From Punica granatum (Eukaryota > Streptophyta > Magnoliopsida > Myrtales > Lythraceae): 64,000 nucleotides of DNA. A program made the translations under genes and the position numbers. The first letter of the stretch is position 1, and each line of letters starts with the position of its first letter. The stretch covers positions 39,366,605-39,430,604 of the forward strand of contig NC_045130.1 of NCBI RefSeq assembly GCF_007655135.1. Direction: 5' to 3'. Below are positions 32,968 to 44,981 of the stretch, one piece after another. The notes beneath the pieces are model-generated. The model did no database searches and was not told where the DNA came from. It saw only the letters and a list, made by a program, of their open reading frames with translations.

Positions 32968-33982
32968 ATGGCCCCCAAGGGTGATGGAATACTTGAGTGG
33001 ACAGATGCATTGGAGAGTGCTTTCATTGACGTGTTGCTCGAGAAGTTCACAAGGACGCATACTACATCTTGGAAAGGAAAGGATTGGCAACAAATGAATA
33101 AAGAGCTGGAAGAGCAATTTCCAGGCACCACTCTCAGCATCAAGAAGTTGCAGCAGAAGCTTCGAAGGCTGCGGACCCAATACACGCAGTTCACTGAGCT
33201 TGTTTCGCACACTGGTGTCTGTTGGGATGAGACAACCAACACGGTGAAGGCAAGTGCTCATGTGTGGGACAAATTTATTAAGGTATAGTAATAATAACCT
33301 GCCTTACTGATGATTTCCAATTTGTATGTTTTTACTGTAAGTCGTTACTGTGCAACTGTTCATTTTTATTTACATGCAGAAGAACAGTGGGTACAAGAGT
33401 TTCCAAGCAAAAGGCTTCAAGCATTACAACTCATTAAATGAGTTGTTCAGATCTAAGACAGCAACAGGTGCGTTACGAATGTCGTCTGCAGAACCACCAA
33501 AGAGCCCAGAAACTTATGCACGCATGGAAGAAGAATTCCTAGCAGCAGCGGCAAATCGGGGAAAAGAACCAGTCAATCTTGAAGAGGGCTCCGGCGATAG
33601 TGATGACCCGGTCCATGAGGTTGCCGAACCTGTTGTTACAGCGTCCCGTCGGCAAGTGCGTAGAAGAAGTTCCAACGCTGACTCCCGATTGCAAGAGTGC
33701 CTCGACATGTTGAAGTGCAATATGAGCAGGAGGGAGAAGGAGAGAATTTGTACCCCTCCGACATCGAAGAGAAGTAAATCTGTGACGAGCCCTCCAAAAC
33801 CAGCTCCGGGTTCTATCGAAGAGTCGATGGCTGTACTGAATGTTTTGCGTCCACAACTGTCCATTGAAGAGTACCTCGTGGCCAGTGATTGTCTAGCAAA
33901 GGATGAGCAGACAAGGCGTATGTTCATGTGCTTGCTTGATGATACAAGGCTTCCATGGGTTCGTCGCCTTGTTGCCCCTTGA
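32968..33982 (+). CDS. Harbinger ORF1, Myb/SANT-like DNA-binding protein, 305 aa
   Basis: Exon 1 is 32968-33282 and exon 2 is 33380-33982, joined by a GT-AG intron (GTATAG...TGCAG) in continuous phase. Residues about 9-102 form the Myb/SANT-like domain common to PIF/Harbinger ORF1 and related plant proteins: WTDALESAFIDVLLE, then WKGKDWQQMNKEL, LQQKLRRLRTQYTQF and WDETTNTVKASAHVWDKFI. The C-terminal part has acidic and Ser-rich stretches, a basic RRQVRRR segment, and a final segment IEEYLVASDCLAKDEQTRRM. In the family this protein helps carry the transposase to the nucleus and to the element ends. The frame is intact. Confidence 0.9.
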
Positions 33983-34270
33983 GTGGGCATGATGCATCCT
34001 CAACTCTATCGTAATTTCGTATCGTTTAAATGCTATGACATTAAATAAACACTTCCCTTTTATATTTGTTGTGTGTGCAAGTACGTTGCTTTGATTGTTT
34101 ACCTTGGTTATATGTGAATGCTGTGCTATTTGTCTATTTTGTTTGTGCATAATTTCTTGCATTCGTATACAGTGGTTGAAACTTGATTCGTTTCACCGTA
34201 AAAATCCAACTTACGTAGTTGATGCCATTTTGTTTCTCACTATAGTCTGCTGAGCAAAAAGGAAGGCACG

Positions 34271-35662
34271 ATGCCAAGACATGGTAATTCACGACGAAAT
34301 GAAACTCAACCAAGTGATGAAGAAGATTACGACAATGAGCTTATGTGGATTTATCTTGCGCTTGAGAATGCAGCGGCCGAACAACATGTCCCGCGCAACA
34401 TTCCTTGTAGAACCTCAACGCTACAAGGTAGACATTACATAGAGGAAGTTCTTGCCAATGACACAAGGTGTTTCGAGAATTTCAGGATGCACCCTCACGT
34501 ATTTCATAACTTGTGCGATACGTTAAGGGCAAACTGTGGAATCAGAAATACCAGGAAAGGTACAACCGTCGAGGAAATGGTCGGCATGTTCTTAATGGTT
34601 GTTGGACATAGTACGCGATTGTCTGTGGTTGCCGAACGCTTTCAGCATTCTAAGGAGACGGTGTCACGGCTCATCAAGGTAATAGTTAGAGGAATTCATT
34701 CATTGTCACCAACATACATAAGACGGAGGAACGTTGACGTGCAGCCTGAAATTCAGAGATGCCGAAAATGGTACCCATTCTTTAAGGTATGAGCAGTAGA
34801 ATGAGATATTAATTTGGCAGTTAAGTTTTCCAATTAATTTGTAATTCGTATTCTTTCCATTATTCTCGTAGAATTGCATTGGAGCAATCGATGGAACACA
34901 CGTGTCGGCTACTGTTCCTTCATCGGTGAGAGGCGCGTATCGCGATCGAAATAACGAGATTACGCAAAATGTTCTCGCCGCTTGTTCGCATGACATGATG
35001 TTCACACATGTCGTGACTGGATGGGAGGGTTCGGCTCATGACTCGAGAATTTTGTCCGATTCCGCTACATTGCAAACATTCCCCGCTCCATATGGTGGTA
35101 AGTTCTTACTCATATCGCATGTTTTGTTGTCAATCGCGTATGTATTTCCATAATTACATTTTACAACTCTTATATATTAGATCAATATTTATAATATTAC
35201 AGAACAATATTATGTTGTTGATGCTGGATACCCCAATATTCCCGGTTATATGGCTCCTTACAAAGGGCAGAGGTACCATCGCAGTGACTTTAATGACGAC
35301 ACACCACCAACGACGGAGAAAGAGTTATTCAATCAGCGGCACGCATCCGTTCGTAATGTTATCGAGCGGTGTTTTGGGTGCTGAAGAGCAGATTTGCCAT
35401 ACTGCGGTCAATACCAAATTACGGCCCGGTTTGCCAAGGACAAATTACTCTTGCATGCTTCGTATTGCATAATTTCATTCGGCTTAATAATTATCACGAC
35501 AGATTATTCGCAGAGCATGGAAATGCATGGCAATATTACGATGAATTCCGAAATCCTCCTCATCTAATTGGAGATCGGGTTGACGTAAACATGAGAAGCA
35601 GGGAAATGGATGCACTACGTAACCGTATTGCAGATGCAATATGGCAAGCGGAAACAAGATGA
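34271..35662 (+). pseudogene. Harbinger transposase (DDE_Tnp_4), one frameshift
   Basis: Exons 34271-34786, 34872-35097 and 35203-35662 join by GT-AG introns in correct phase. The N-terminal region has the helical FRMHPHVFHNLCDTLR and VVGHSTRLSVVAERFQHS motifs. The catalytic triad is present: Asp in GAIDGTHV (about residue 179), Asp in GSAHDSRIL (about 229) and Glu in RNVIERCF (about 302). The enzyme would cut and rejoin the element ends. At 35376-35379 the frame shifts by one base, as if a G were missing from a short G run, so the frame ends at a stop at 35382. The last roughly 95 codons continue cleanly in the other frame. Either the copy has just died or the base call is wrong. Confidence 0.9.
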
Positions 35663-35881
35663 AGTCGGTAATAAATAAAATGAATGGATGTAGTAGATAA
35701 TTGTGTATAATGAGATTGTGTGTTTGAATAAGATATGGGCCCCACCAGTTTGACTTTTTAAATGTGTATTTTGTTGTGTAGTGTAGACTTAAAGTTAAAG
35801 TTAAAATCATGGTGATTTTAACTCGCTAACCAAACGGGCCCTTACATTCTGGTCATGACAGCTTAAGGAGCTTATAGAGAT

Positions 35882-36473
35882 AAATAACACATTGTGATTC
35901 ACTTTGTGAGATATAATGGACCTCACCGTTAATTTTTTCGTCACTTTTGTTCCTCAAACTTTTCTTTTTGCCATTATTACTCTAAAACTTTCAACTTTTT
36001 TTCAATTTGATCCTAAAATTTTGAAAAAAAAGGGGAAGGGGTCGGGGTCATCTGTCGGCGACCCCAACACCTACCACCAAGGTCTCATGCACTCACAGAG
36101 AATGCCAGCGACTATAGAGGTGGGGTCGGGGCCGCAGATTGGCGGCTTCCGTCCTCGAATCGACCGGGACCTCGAACTCGAGATCCCAATTGATTTGGAG
36201 GCTAGACTACCAATCAATGACTCCGACTCCACCCTCGAGGTTTTCGGAGTCTTCAGTGGGTGTCGGCAATCTCGATGGTGGGGTTGGGGTCACCGACCGG
36301 CGGCCCAAGCCCCTCCTTCCTTTTTTTCTCCGAATTTTAGGATCAAATTACAAAAAAAGTTAAAAGTTTGAGGGCAATAATGAAAAAATATAAGTTTGAA
36401 GACCAAAAGTGATAAAAAAAATTAATAATGAGGTCCATTATGTCTCACGAAGTGAACCACGTGATGTTATTTG
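35882..36473. mobile_element. long-TIR MULE-like element with GC-rich interior
   Basis: About 140 bases at each end are inverted copies. The left end runs AAATAACACATTGTGATTCA, and the right end in reverse complement runs AAATAACATCACGTGGTTCA. Both then share GTGAGA.ATAATGGACCTCA and AATTTGATCCTAAAATT. The central 290 bases (36035-36325) are much richer in G and C than the ends and have open frames on the plus strand, but no domain I know. The target duplication is not resolved. Long TIRs with a GC-rich centre are typical of Mutator-like elements that capture gene pieces. Confidence 0.7.
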
Positions 36474-36479
36474 TTCATA

Positions 36480-37655
36480 AAACAATCATATGGTGCAATT
36501 TATTTTAAACTCAAACCTAATGGAATTTTTATATTTTTTTTCTTTTCTTTGTTTTTAATGAGCAATAGAATCAGCATCATGAATTGTCAATTCATCAGCA
36601 GAGGATTGCGAAAGTGACGTAAAAGTCATATTTTTTTCGGTGGAAGTGTAAAAGTTATATTTGTCTACTAAAAATTAATCCGTGTCTAGCACGACTGAAC
36701 CCACGCGTGTCACAGTCCAACTACAATAATTTTTAGACAATGTGATCACGGATGGATCAATTTAGAAGGGGAAGAAAAAAAATTAAGGGTAAGAAAAATA
36801 AAAAGTAAGAATTGAAAATATAATTTGAAAAAATAATAAAAATGGGATAGAACTTGGGTTTTTGAGGTTGAGAGGAGAGGGTAAAACAAAAAGAGATTGA
36901 TATGTGGGATGAAAGTGAGAGATGAGAAAATAATATTAAGTGAACAATATTATCTTTAAATTTTTTTCTTTTATTTTGAATCATATCATAAAGGAGACTT
37001 TCGGATTTTCAACTGCATCCTAAAAATAAGGTGACAATTAGCAAATTGAACTCACCAATAGTATAAGATTACTAATGGTTGTAAACTATTAATTAATAGC
37101 TTATATTTCTGCACGGTAAATATAAACCATTAATAGTTTAATTATAGATTTTATATTAATTAAATTCCAAGAAGTACTCCTCCATTATCAATTCTGAATG
37201 ATCTTATGCGTGCTTGCTAGCCAGTCAGGATGGTCGATGTAGAAAGCGCAACAGACACATATAGTAATATAAGCCCGAATCGGGGATACATAGATATATA
37301 TATATATATATATATATGCGGATGGAAAATTATATATTAGGCTTCCTTTATTGTAAGATTTTTTTTTTGTTCGGTAGATAAGATTTGTTCAATTTATTAA
37401 TGTTGATTTGATCCATCCATCAAATTTCGAATGAGAAATAAGCTGAAGGGGAGTAGCTTCATTGCTAAACGAGGAGTCCCATGCATTGCGCCGCCGTTTT
37501 CATTAATTTTTTTTGTTGTTGATATTATCGAATTTATGAAATTTATAATGCAAAAAATAAGAAATAAATAAATTGAAAGTAATTTCATTAGTTAACATCT
37601 CTAAATAAATAGTAAAAATCTTCTTGAACTTATCCAAAAAAAAAGTATTCTTGAA
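36480..37655. other. AT-rich intergenic DNA with a (TA)n tract
   Basis: No gene seen. A short TA microsatellite lies near 37288-37317. Open frames here are runs of low-complexity A/T sequence. Confidence 0.55.
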
Positions 37656-37660
37656 AATAT

Positions 37661-37806
37661 TATTGAGGAGTAAAATGGAATAAAAATTCCACATCGAAAA
37701 AGAAAAAGAAAATTGTTAATATATGATTTTGGTATCACTACTTATAAGCTTGAGCTTTTAAGTGGATATGAGCCCGAGTCCATATAAGCCCAATGAAAAT
37801 TCAATA
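37661..37806 (+). repeat. left LTR of the TRIM
   Basis: About 85-90% similar by eye to 38035-38183. Its first dinucleotide has changed from TG to TA. Confidence 0.9.
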
Positions 37807-37818
37807 TGGTATCAGAGC
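37807..37818 (+). other. primer binding site (initiator Met tRNA) of the TRIM
   Basis: TGGTATCAGAGC lies directly after the left LTR, exactly complementary to the 3' end of plant initiator tRNA-Met. Confidence 0.9.
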
Positions 37819-38034
37819 GGATTATGCTTTTGCGTGCCCACACGCGTATGCGCATGCACTCACACCACGTTAGGTCCAGTATGTCCGAGTGCAACCAAAA
37901 GAGCGCCTCGTGTTAACCCCCCACTGTCCGAGCACGGAAGAGGAGCCCGGTTCGAGGTTAATTGTTGAGGGTGGGTGATTAAGGGCACGTGACAACGTGT
38001 AGGCAAATGACCACACGTTGCACGTGAGGGCGGA

Positions 38035-38183
38035 TGTTGAGGAGTAAAATGGAATAAAAATCCCACATCGGAAAAGAAAAAAAAATTCATGGGTTAATAT
38101 ATGACTCGAGTACTACCACTTATAAGTTTGAGCTTTTAAGTGGATATGAGCTCGAACCGTACAAGCTCAATGAAAATTCAATA
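38035..38183 (+). repeat. right LTR of the TRIM
   Basis: Starts TGTTGAGGAG and ends TTCAATA, followed by the AATAT duplication. Confidence 0.9.
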
Positions 38184-38188
38184 AATAT

Positions 38189-39606
38189 CTAATAAAATTA
38201 TAAGAACATTATGAAAACTTTAAAAAAAGTATTAAGTAAATGTTAATGGCGGGGGACACTAGATGAAACGAATGACACGGGCTAAGGGATTGTCCCATAC
38301 GCTTTTGTTGAAGGCTTTCGTTACACAAACGGAAGAATTTCATAAGAGACGACCAGATATAAATATATATAGATATATAGATTGGTAGCTATCGATCTCA
38401 TCGAAAGGGCTGATTTGAGCCCAAAGCCTATGATACTTGGCCATTTGGATTTGCCAATATGGCTGGAATAGTATATATTTGCTAATTAATTTCTGTCGGC
38501 CCATATTGGAATATTACATTCCAAAATAACCAAAAAAATTTTTGCATATATCACAGAAAAATTCTAGCATTATGTATATAAAGAGTTCGTCATATTCATC
38601 ACATAAGTAACTAATCATAGTAATAGAAGAAATATAACGGTATAATGGAAACGTTGCAGTTACATTTTTTTGTCGTTGCTAAAGGATTTTTCGACTTATG
38701 AATATATATATATATATATATATATATGAGTTTTATGTATAATAATAATAAAAATATAAGTGCCTTATGGGACACATAAGCTACGATATCATACACTAAC
38801 TGAAGTCCGGGGACACTCCAAGAGAGAAAAATTTTCAAATCATGACAACTATAATAGCAAATAACGACAAACTATTTCTTTTTTTGATAATTACGACAAA
38901 CTATTTCTTTGTTTGACTTGATATCTTCCTTTTTTTCGTTGATGATTCTGTATCGAACCGATCCGGTGCAAGATCGGTTTCATTGCCTTCAACATTTCCC
39001 ACATGCAAGAATATTGTAGTATTTCCACGAATATGCCTATACAATTACAGAGTGAATTTAAAATGACGATCGATATCGAAGCGGACTTCCCCAGTCAAGT
39101 ATATATTAATCAGTTCAATATTCGACTCTCGTATGGAATTAGTCTCAGCCCATAAATGAGGATATATTTATACTTTTATTGAAAAATTTAATTAATTTTT
39201 CATTTCATTAATTGTTAAGAAGTGAGAGACATAATTAGGCAAATTAAACGACAGAGGGGATCCGACCGAGAACGAGGAAACCCTACTTCTGTAAGCCACT
39301 TGTAATTCAAACATTTCAATTGACATGCTTTCTTCTACGGAAATAATTATATAATAACTAATTTGATCAAGAGGGATCAATTTAACCATAAGCTGTGGAT
39401 ATAGTGACATTCGGCAAACGAACATGCAGCTTGTTGGATTAAAAAGACCAGGTCATACGTAACATTATGTTGAGACTCATTTTGATTTTGCTCATAATTA
39501 ATTACATAACCGATCGATAGTCGATACATTTATTAAATTAAGGAACACAAAATGGACACAAGAGAGAATTTTGTCAAATCCCGCAACAAATTTAACGAAA
39601 GAATAT
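38189..39606. other. intergenic, no gene seen
   Basis: AT-rich DNA with a TA microsatellite near 38702-38727. It includes the presumed 3' flank of the kinase gene next door. Confidence 0.5.
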
Positions 39607-41138
39607 TCATCTGAATTTAGATCCAGCTGCTCTCCATGTACTTATCTTGATGGAATTATCCATTCCGGACTCCTCATAATCCGGATCGATCTCATATTCC
39701 TCTGCTTGTCCTCCCTCTCCGTCTTCTTTCGTCGTGTCACCTATGGTCTGTTTTATCTCCTTTGTCCTTTTACCTAGACCGCCCTTCAGCCATTGGACCA
39801 CCTCCAGCATGTTGGGTCGGTTCTCGGGGTTGCGGTCCGTGCACCTCATCGCCAGCATCACGGCCGCCTTGAGCTGATTCATGTTGAACTTCCCTTTCAA
39901 TCTTGGGTCAGCGATTTGGTCGAACGCGCTCTTCTGGATGAACGGGGTGACCCACTGCAGGATATCCCGCTTCACTCCTCCCGGGAGTTTCTCAAGCGGC
40001 TTCTTGGCACTGATGATCTCGAGAAGCAGTATCCCGAAGCTGTAAACGTCGCAGCTCTCAGAGACCTTACCCCACATGGCATACTCCGGTGCTAAATATC
40101 CGAGCGTTCCCTTCACTCTCGTGGTCAGATGGGTCACACCGTCGGGTATCAGCTTTGCGAAGCCAAAGTCGGCGACTTTTGCTTTGAAATCGTTGTCTAG
40201 GAGGACATTACTCGCTTTTATGTCCCTGTGTATGATGTGAGGAGTGGCCTCATGGTGCAAGTACCTTTTGCACATTGATGAACGTAAGAATGTGAGATCA
40301 GTATAATAAATATGTGCAAATAGATTTACATTTAAACTCTAAATAAATAAGATGATGAAAAACTCGTATACTCACGCTAATCCCTCAGCTGATCCAATGA
40401 CTATGCTCATCCTTCGAGACCAATCAAGCAAACAATCTGCGGCGAGTTGGCCGTGGAGGTGCGTGATCAAGCTGTGATTAGGCATGTAATCGTACACGAT
40501 CAGCCTCTCATCTCCGCCCGCATAGAACCCCCTCAACCCCAGCAAGTTCTTATGCCTAACCCTACCCAAGATCTCTACCTCAACCGCGAATTCCATCTCC
40601 GCCTTTGCACTCATCGCCTTTAGTCTTTTCACGGCTATCTGCATCAACCAAATTCAATTCCCTCAATATACGACTATGAGGTATCAACTTCTTTCTCAAC
40701 TAGCTATTTGTATTTTCTCAAAACGATCGCTCATCTGAAAGGCTTCAATCATATAAAACGTGATCGATTGGTTCAAGATATATAAATAATAGTCATCATA
40801 TGCACATGCCTCTATGCCTTTGCTACTTCGACCCCAGTAGACGCTCCCGAAACCGCCTTCACCGATCTTGTTGTCGTCATGGAAGTTGTTGGTTGCATGG
40901 AGAAGCTCCTTGAGAGAGTATATCTCCCAGGGGTAATCCCTATTCTGGCTCACACTTCACACAGCAAAATCACAAATAAATTCTAAAGAGCCTATTAATT
41001 ATCAATAAATCATCAAGACCTTAAATTACTTCTGATCACCAATATAATATAACTTGTAAAGAATAATCAAAAGTTTGATTACCTGATTTGGGGTTTATGA
41101 TCTTCTTGGGAGATGCAACAGAGACATCCCCACATCAT
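39607..41138 (-). CDS. PTI1-like receptor-like cytoplasmic kinase (At3g15890 type), 4 exons, 373 aa
   Basis: Exons are 41083-41138, 40810-40954, 40376-40638 and 39607-40264, which sum to 1122 bases in one frame. It is a Ser/Thr or dual-specificity kinase of the receptor-like cytoplasmic class. The Gly-rich loop GEGGFGSV is at 50-57, Lys in IAVK at 71, the catalytic HRDIKASN at 167-174 and DFG at 187-189, followed by the TLGYLAPE activation segment and an acidic tail. All catalytic residues are present. There is no extracellular or membrane segment. The N-terminus MMWGCLCC has cysteines that could be acylated. An in-frame ATG four codons upstream (41150) is an alternative start. The intron after exon 2 uses a GC donor. 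EIYSLKELLHATNNF and YDYMPNHSLITHLHGQ match PTI1-like At3g15890 proteins best. Confidence 0.93.
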
Positions 41139-41150
41139 ATTCCTGATCAT

Positions 41151-44100
41151 GTAAGGGTATGGATCGAACGAAAAAAGAGTAGCTCTTCTTGTCAGCAAAA
41201 AGAGAGAGCAGATTAATGAACAAGTGTTAACGTTTTCGGGAAGAAAACAACAGGATGAAAGTGCAAGAAGAGTGCAAATGTAAATGAAATAGATGTTGTC
41301 TTAATTAGGAGTGATGAGGCGTTAATGGTGAAGACAAAAAGTAGCCCTTGGAAGTCAAGGCATAATTAAAATTAATATCCGGGGGGAATTAATCAATTAA
41401 GGAATAATTAGGCCAGGGGGATGGGTGTGAACGGGACAAAGTCGTTTTGATTAGAGAGATGCCTTCAAGCTGGTGTCTCTTGTGCTTGTTTGGTTTTTCT
41501 CAAGCCATTCGGCCATTGCCATTGGTAATGTCAGGATTAATATTTCCAGTTTACATTAATTCATGCTAGATATATCATTATTTTCATATCATATATTAAC
41601 CTATGTCTAAATAATTAATCTGTGTAAAAGAGTATCACGATTGGTCTATTAATTCGTATATGTTATCATTACTTTGTGCTGCATTTGCATTTGAATAGGT
41701 TGACTCATTTGGCCCGATAGTCTCGGTCTTTTTCTGAACTACCTAACACATACTTTATGAGCAAAAGCGACATGTTGGACCTTTTAACACATGCCTCTTC
41801 AAGTTAGTAAACCCTAGCTGCGATCAATTAATTAATTAATTAATTAATTAATTACGATATGGAAGCAGAGCTGTGCACATTTTGTATAATATATAAGGCC
41901 TCTAGCCCATGACACTAATTGATCCTGTTTATATATACTATCCTAGCTAGGAGTATAAGATCGAATGTGAATAAGCTGGCAAGGTCTCACAAATTAGCCC
42001 ATTAATAATCTTCCACTCGGTTTCAATAATTATTGGGCCGAAACTTCAGCTCGACCCAGTTTTGTTTTATATATATTCCACACGAGTTTAATTAATTTTC
42101 CATTTGTATATAATTTAATAACCAATACTAGTCTCACGTTTTCCTGAACTCTAATGAAATTAATTAAAAACAGTAAAAAGTGAAAATAAAAAAAGAAAAG
42201 ACCATATGAGACTTTTGCTAATGTTTTAATGTAGGAAATAGAGAGAGTACTTGCAAGTGCTTAATTATGATTATGTCGACGGATTAGACAATAAACAAGT
42301 AGTATAGTGCTTTCGGTACCGGTGTACCCAATGGTTTAGTGATCACTTTCCCCATTAACAGATACCTTTTCCATTGCCTATTTGGAAATAGTATTATTAC
42401 TTAACGTATATATGAAGAATGATTGGATCAGCACAAAGTATTAAACAAATTGAGATTTCACTACTACTTGATAAAAAAAAGATGGCAACTAATTTCACTT
42501 TATTATTCACCGAAAAAAAAGATTTCACTTTATTGCCTGTTTTGATATTGTTTATTACCATTCCATTTTAACATCGAATAGAGACGGGCTCGTGTTATGC
42601 CACGTTCAATATGCATGTATTCTCTCCTTGTAACGGATCTGAAAATATATGTTCAGAATCCGATCCTGTCTAAACTCTAAACCATCACTTACAATACTAC
42701 GTAATTATGTGTGTGTATATATATATATATATATGACTTTTTCGAGGATATTTCTTTCTTCTTTCTTTCTTTGTGTTTAGTACATCTCATTATTGATTTT
42801 TTTTTGGGTAAGACATCTCTTTATTGATTCTCTCCCTATGAAATTAGGCATGCCCCAACAGCTTTTGATATTGCCATTTAAAAATTGGATCTGGAGAACG
42901 AGAGTTATACAGCAATATATGTATAAGAAGGGTTTCTGAGCAAATGAATATCAAGAGAAAGCAATGCCCGCTCCTTAAAACCAGCAACTGATTGCAGAAT
43001 CCCTTGTAAAAGGAAAAATAAAAGATAAAAAAATACCCAAATAAATAAATAAATAGGAGGGGTATTGGTACAGGGTGACAAGTTGTGTACTCGGAACCAA
43101 GATATTTCAGATTCAATTCTCGTCAATAGAAAAATTAATTTTTCGCTGATCCAACCTCACCACATGACTTGAAGAAAAATCAATTAGAATGTTGCAAATT
43201 TATAAATGGAGTGTTAATCACTTACGTAATTGTCATAATTGTTGCTAATGGCAAGAATTCTATTGGTTCTTTCCTTATCATATCATCTTGATATAGGACG
43301 ATATAAGAATTTCTCACATCATTGGGAAATCCATATCCTATTATTTCTCGTTAGTTCTTATACTAGACTCGTAGGTCTCTTTATATAATTTAAAAGGGAA
43401 AATAGAAAAGGGGATTTTTAATTATCTTGGTTTCGTATTAATTACCTGCCAGTTCAATGTTTCTCAATCACAAGTTTTTATTTTTAATAAAAATAAACCA
43501 ATTATGTTTTGTGTCTCTCTCTTATAAACTAATTTGCACATGAAGGCTCGATTGAGCTGGTTTGGAAATTACATATGTGAACATTTAATATCAAAGTGTT
43601 AATCAATTATATATATACAGCAGCAAGCAATATGTTTTGGCGATACTAACCAGATGGGGTCTTGCATTTAATCTATATCTGTTGTCAGATTTTGGTGAAA
43701 GGAGAAGGGCGGTTTCCAACCTTTTTATAAAGAGAAAACTTGAGAACTCATTTTCCTTTCAAATCCTTGGTGAATTCTTTTACTAACGCCTTCCATAGAA
43801 GGACTATTTGTATTAAAGAAACTCACTCAATCAAAACAGACAATCAATGATGAAACACACTTCATTAACTGAATATTAAAGATATACTGATGGAATTACA
43901 ATGAAAAGAAAGAGGTATAAACAACTCAAACCAAAATTACAAATGATGACCTATTCTGTTTTCCATCGAGGCAGGTAGTTTAGGCTCTGAACTCAAGTAT
44001 GAGGCCGCTTGTAAAAGAAGTAGAAGGAATGTAGCCACATCGAGATGCTCTAAGCGAATGGTCGTGGGATGGGAGCGAGACCTATTGTCAACAAGCTGAT

Positions 44101-44462
44101 GGAGTCGTGACTCCGTCGTTGAGAATATGATCATGCCGCTACAGACTTGTAAACTTGAATCATTGAGGGAATCACCATGCCGCTACAAGCTCGGGATATC
44201 TAAATTAATCATACTCCTAAGGATAAAAGCTCGTCTGGGTTAAGAAATCTATAAATATTATGTTTGTTGAATAAGTTTGCCGTGTCGAAATCCTAAGAGG
44301 TCTTCTGATATTTATAGATTTTCCTCTCACCTTAGCAGTAACGAATCTCTTATCTGATCCTTTGAGAACATGGGTTCATTGTTATCAAATTGCCCATAAT
44401 TGTAATATTATTCCTCATGTGATAATTATCCAGAGCTTTGACTCAGTCCACCTTAATAATTT
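41151..44462. other. intergenic, no gene seen
   Basis: The promoter side of the kinase gene comes first. Beyond it are an ATTA tandem run near 41829-41853 and a TA tract near 42717-42734. The last 600 bases may belong to the gypsy relic to the right: a CATGCCGCTACA motif occurs twice near 44130 and 44180. No convincing frame. Confidence 0.5.
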
Positions 44463-44981
44463 TTACAACCTGGGAGTATGTCTCAGAATGACATCATCGA
44501 AGCATTTAGCTACCACTGGATGTTGACACTTGTAGACTCCTGCAATTTGATTTATTACCAACTGTGAGTCACCCGTTACTTCAACAGTACAGGCTCCCAA
44601 TTGTAATAACATATCAAGTTTCAGGATCAAAGCCTCATATTCTGCTTGATTATGTGTGCAGTTTTCAGGAATAGAGCAAGACAACTGTATAATTATTCCT
44701 GTGGGTGATTCGATAATCACACCAACACCTCTTCCTCTGTCATTCTTGGCACCATCAAACCAAAGTTTCCACTGTATAAGCCCTATAAAGGCAACTTCTT
44801 TACAGGAATAACTAACAAAGTTAGCTACTGCTTGTTCCTTGACAGAGGTCTGTTTAATACATTCAATATGAATTTGCAACATAGACAACCTCCATTTGCT
44901 CAACCTTCCTTGAGTGAAGGGAGTATCTAGAAAGTATTTTAGCACATCTGTATGCGAGAACACTTTTATTTCATATGCCAA
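44463..44981 (-). pseudogene. gypsy second RNase H (RVT_3-like) fragment
   Basis: 172 codons are open. The N-terminal third is the end of the RT-linked RNase H region (FSHTDVLKYFLDTP, LSKWRL). The rest is the extra RNase H domain: WFDGAKNDRGRGVG (first catalytic Asp), NQAEYEALI (Glu) and VTGDSQLVINQI (Asp). It ends where the tether to integrase would begin. Confidence 0.85.

Larger units (their letters stand above)
31399..35841 (+). mobile_element. PIF/Harbinger DNA transposon with both genes, 4443 bp
   Basis: A TTA duplication at 31396-31398 and 35842-35844 flanks imperfect terminal inverted repeats, CGGGCCGTTTGG on the left and GGGCCCGTTTGG in reverse complement on the right. Both continue into a GAGTTAAA motif. 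Inside are a Myb/SANT-like DNA-binding gene and a DDE transposase gene, the two-gene layout of this superfamily. Both are on the plus strand with short introns. The only defect seen is a one-base frameshift late in the transposase. The subterminal TTAAAGTTAAAG/ACTACACAACAAAA sequence recurs in the MITE at 24256-24479. Confidence 0.95.
37661..38183 (+). mobile_element. TRIM (terminal-repeat retrotransposon in miniature), 523 bp, complete
   Basis: Two LTRs of about 146 and 149 bases enclose about 228 bases, with AATAT duplicated at 37656-37660 and 38184-38188. A perfect tRNA-Met primer site abuts the left LTR, and a purine-rich GTGAGGGCGGA lies just before the right LTR. The LTRs begin TATTGAGGAG and TGTTGAGGAG and both end TTCAATA. 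They share CCACATCG and TTATAAG.TTGAGCTTTTAAG. The interior has no protein of useful length. Such elements move using enzymes made by other retrotransposons. Confidence 0.92.

Noticed and set aside
33304..34162. Minus-strand frames of 89-158 codons
   Set aside because: They are antisense to the Harbinger Myb-like gene or in its downstream AT-rich spacer, with no domain.
37807..37818. TGGTATCAGAGC as part of a tRNA gene
   Set aside because: It is the complement of a tRNA 3' end next to an LTR, not a tRNA gene. No cloverleaf flanks it.
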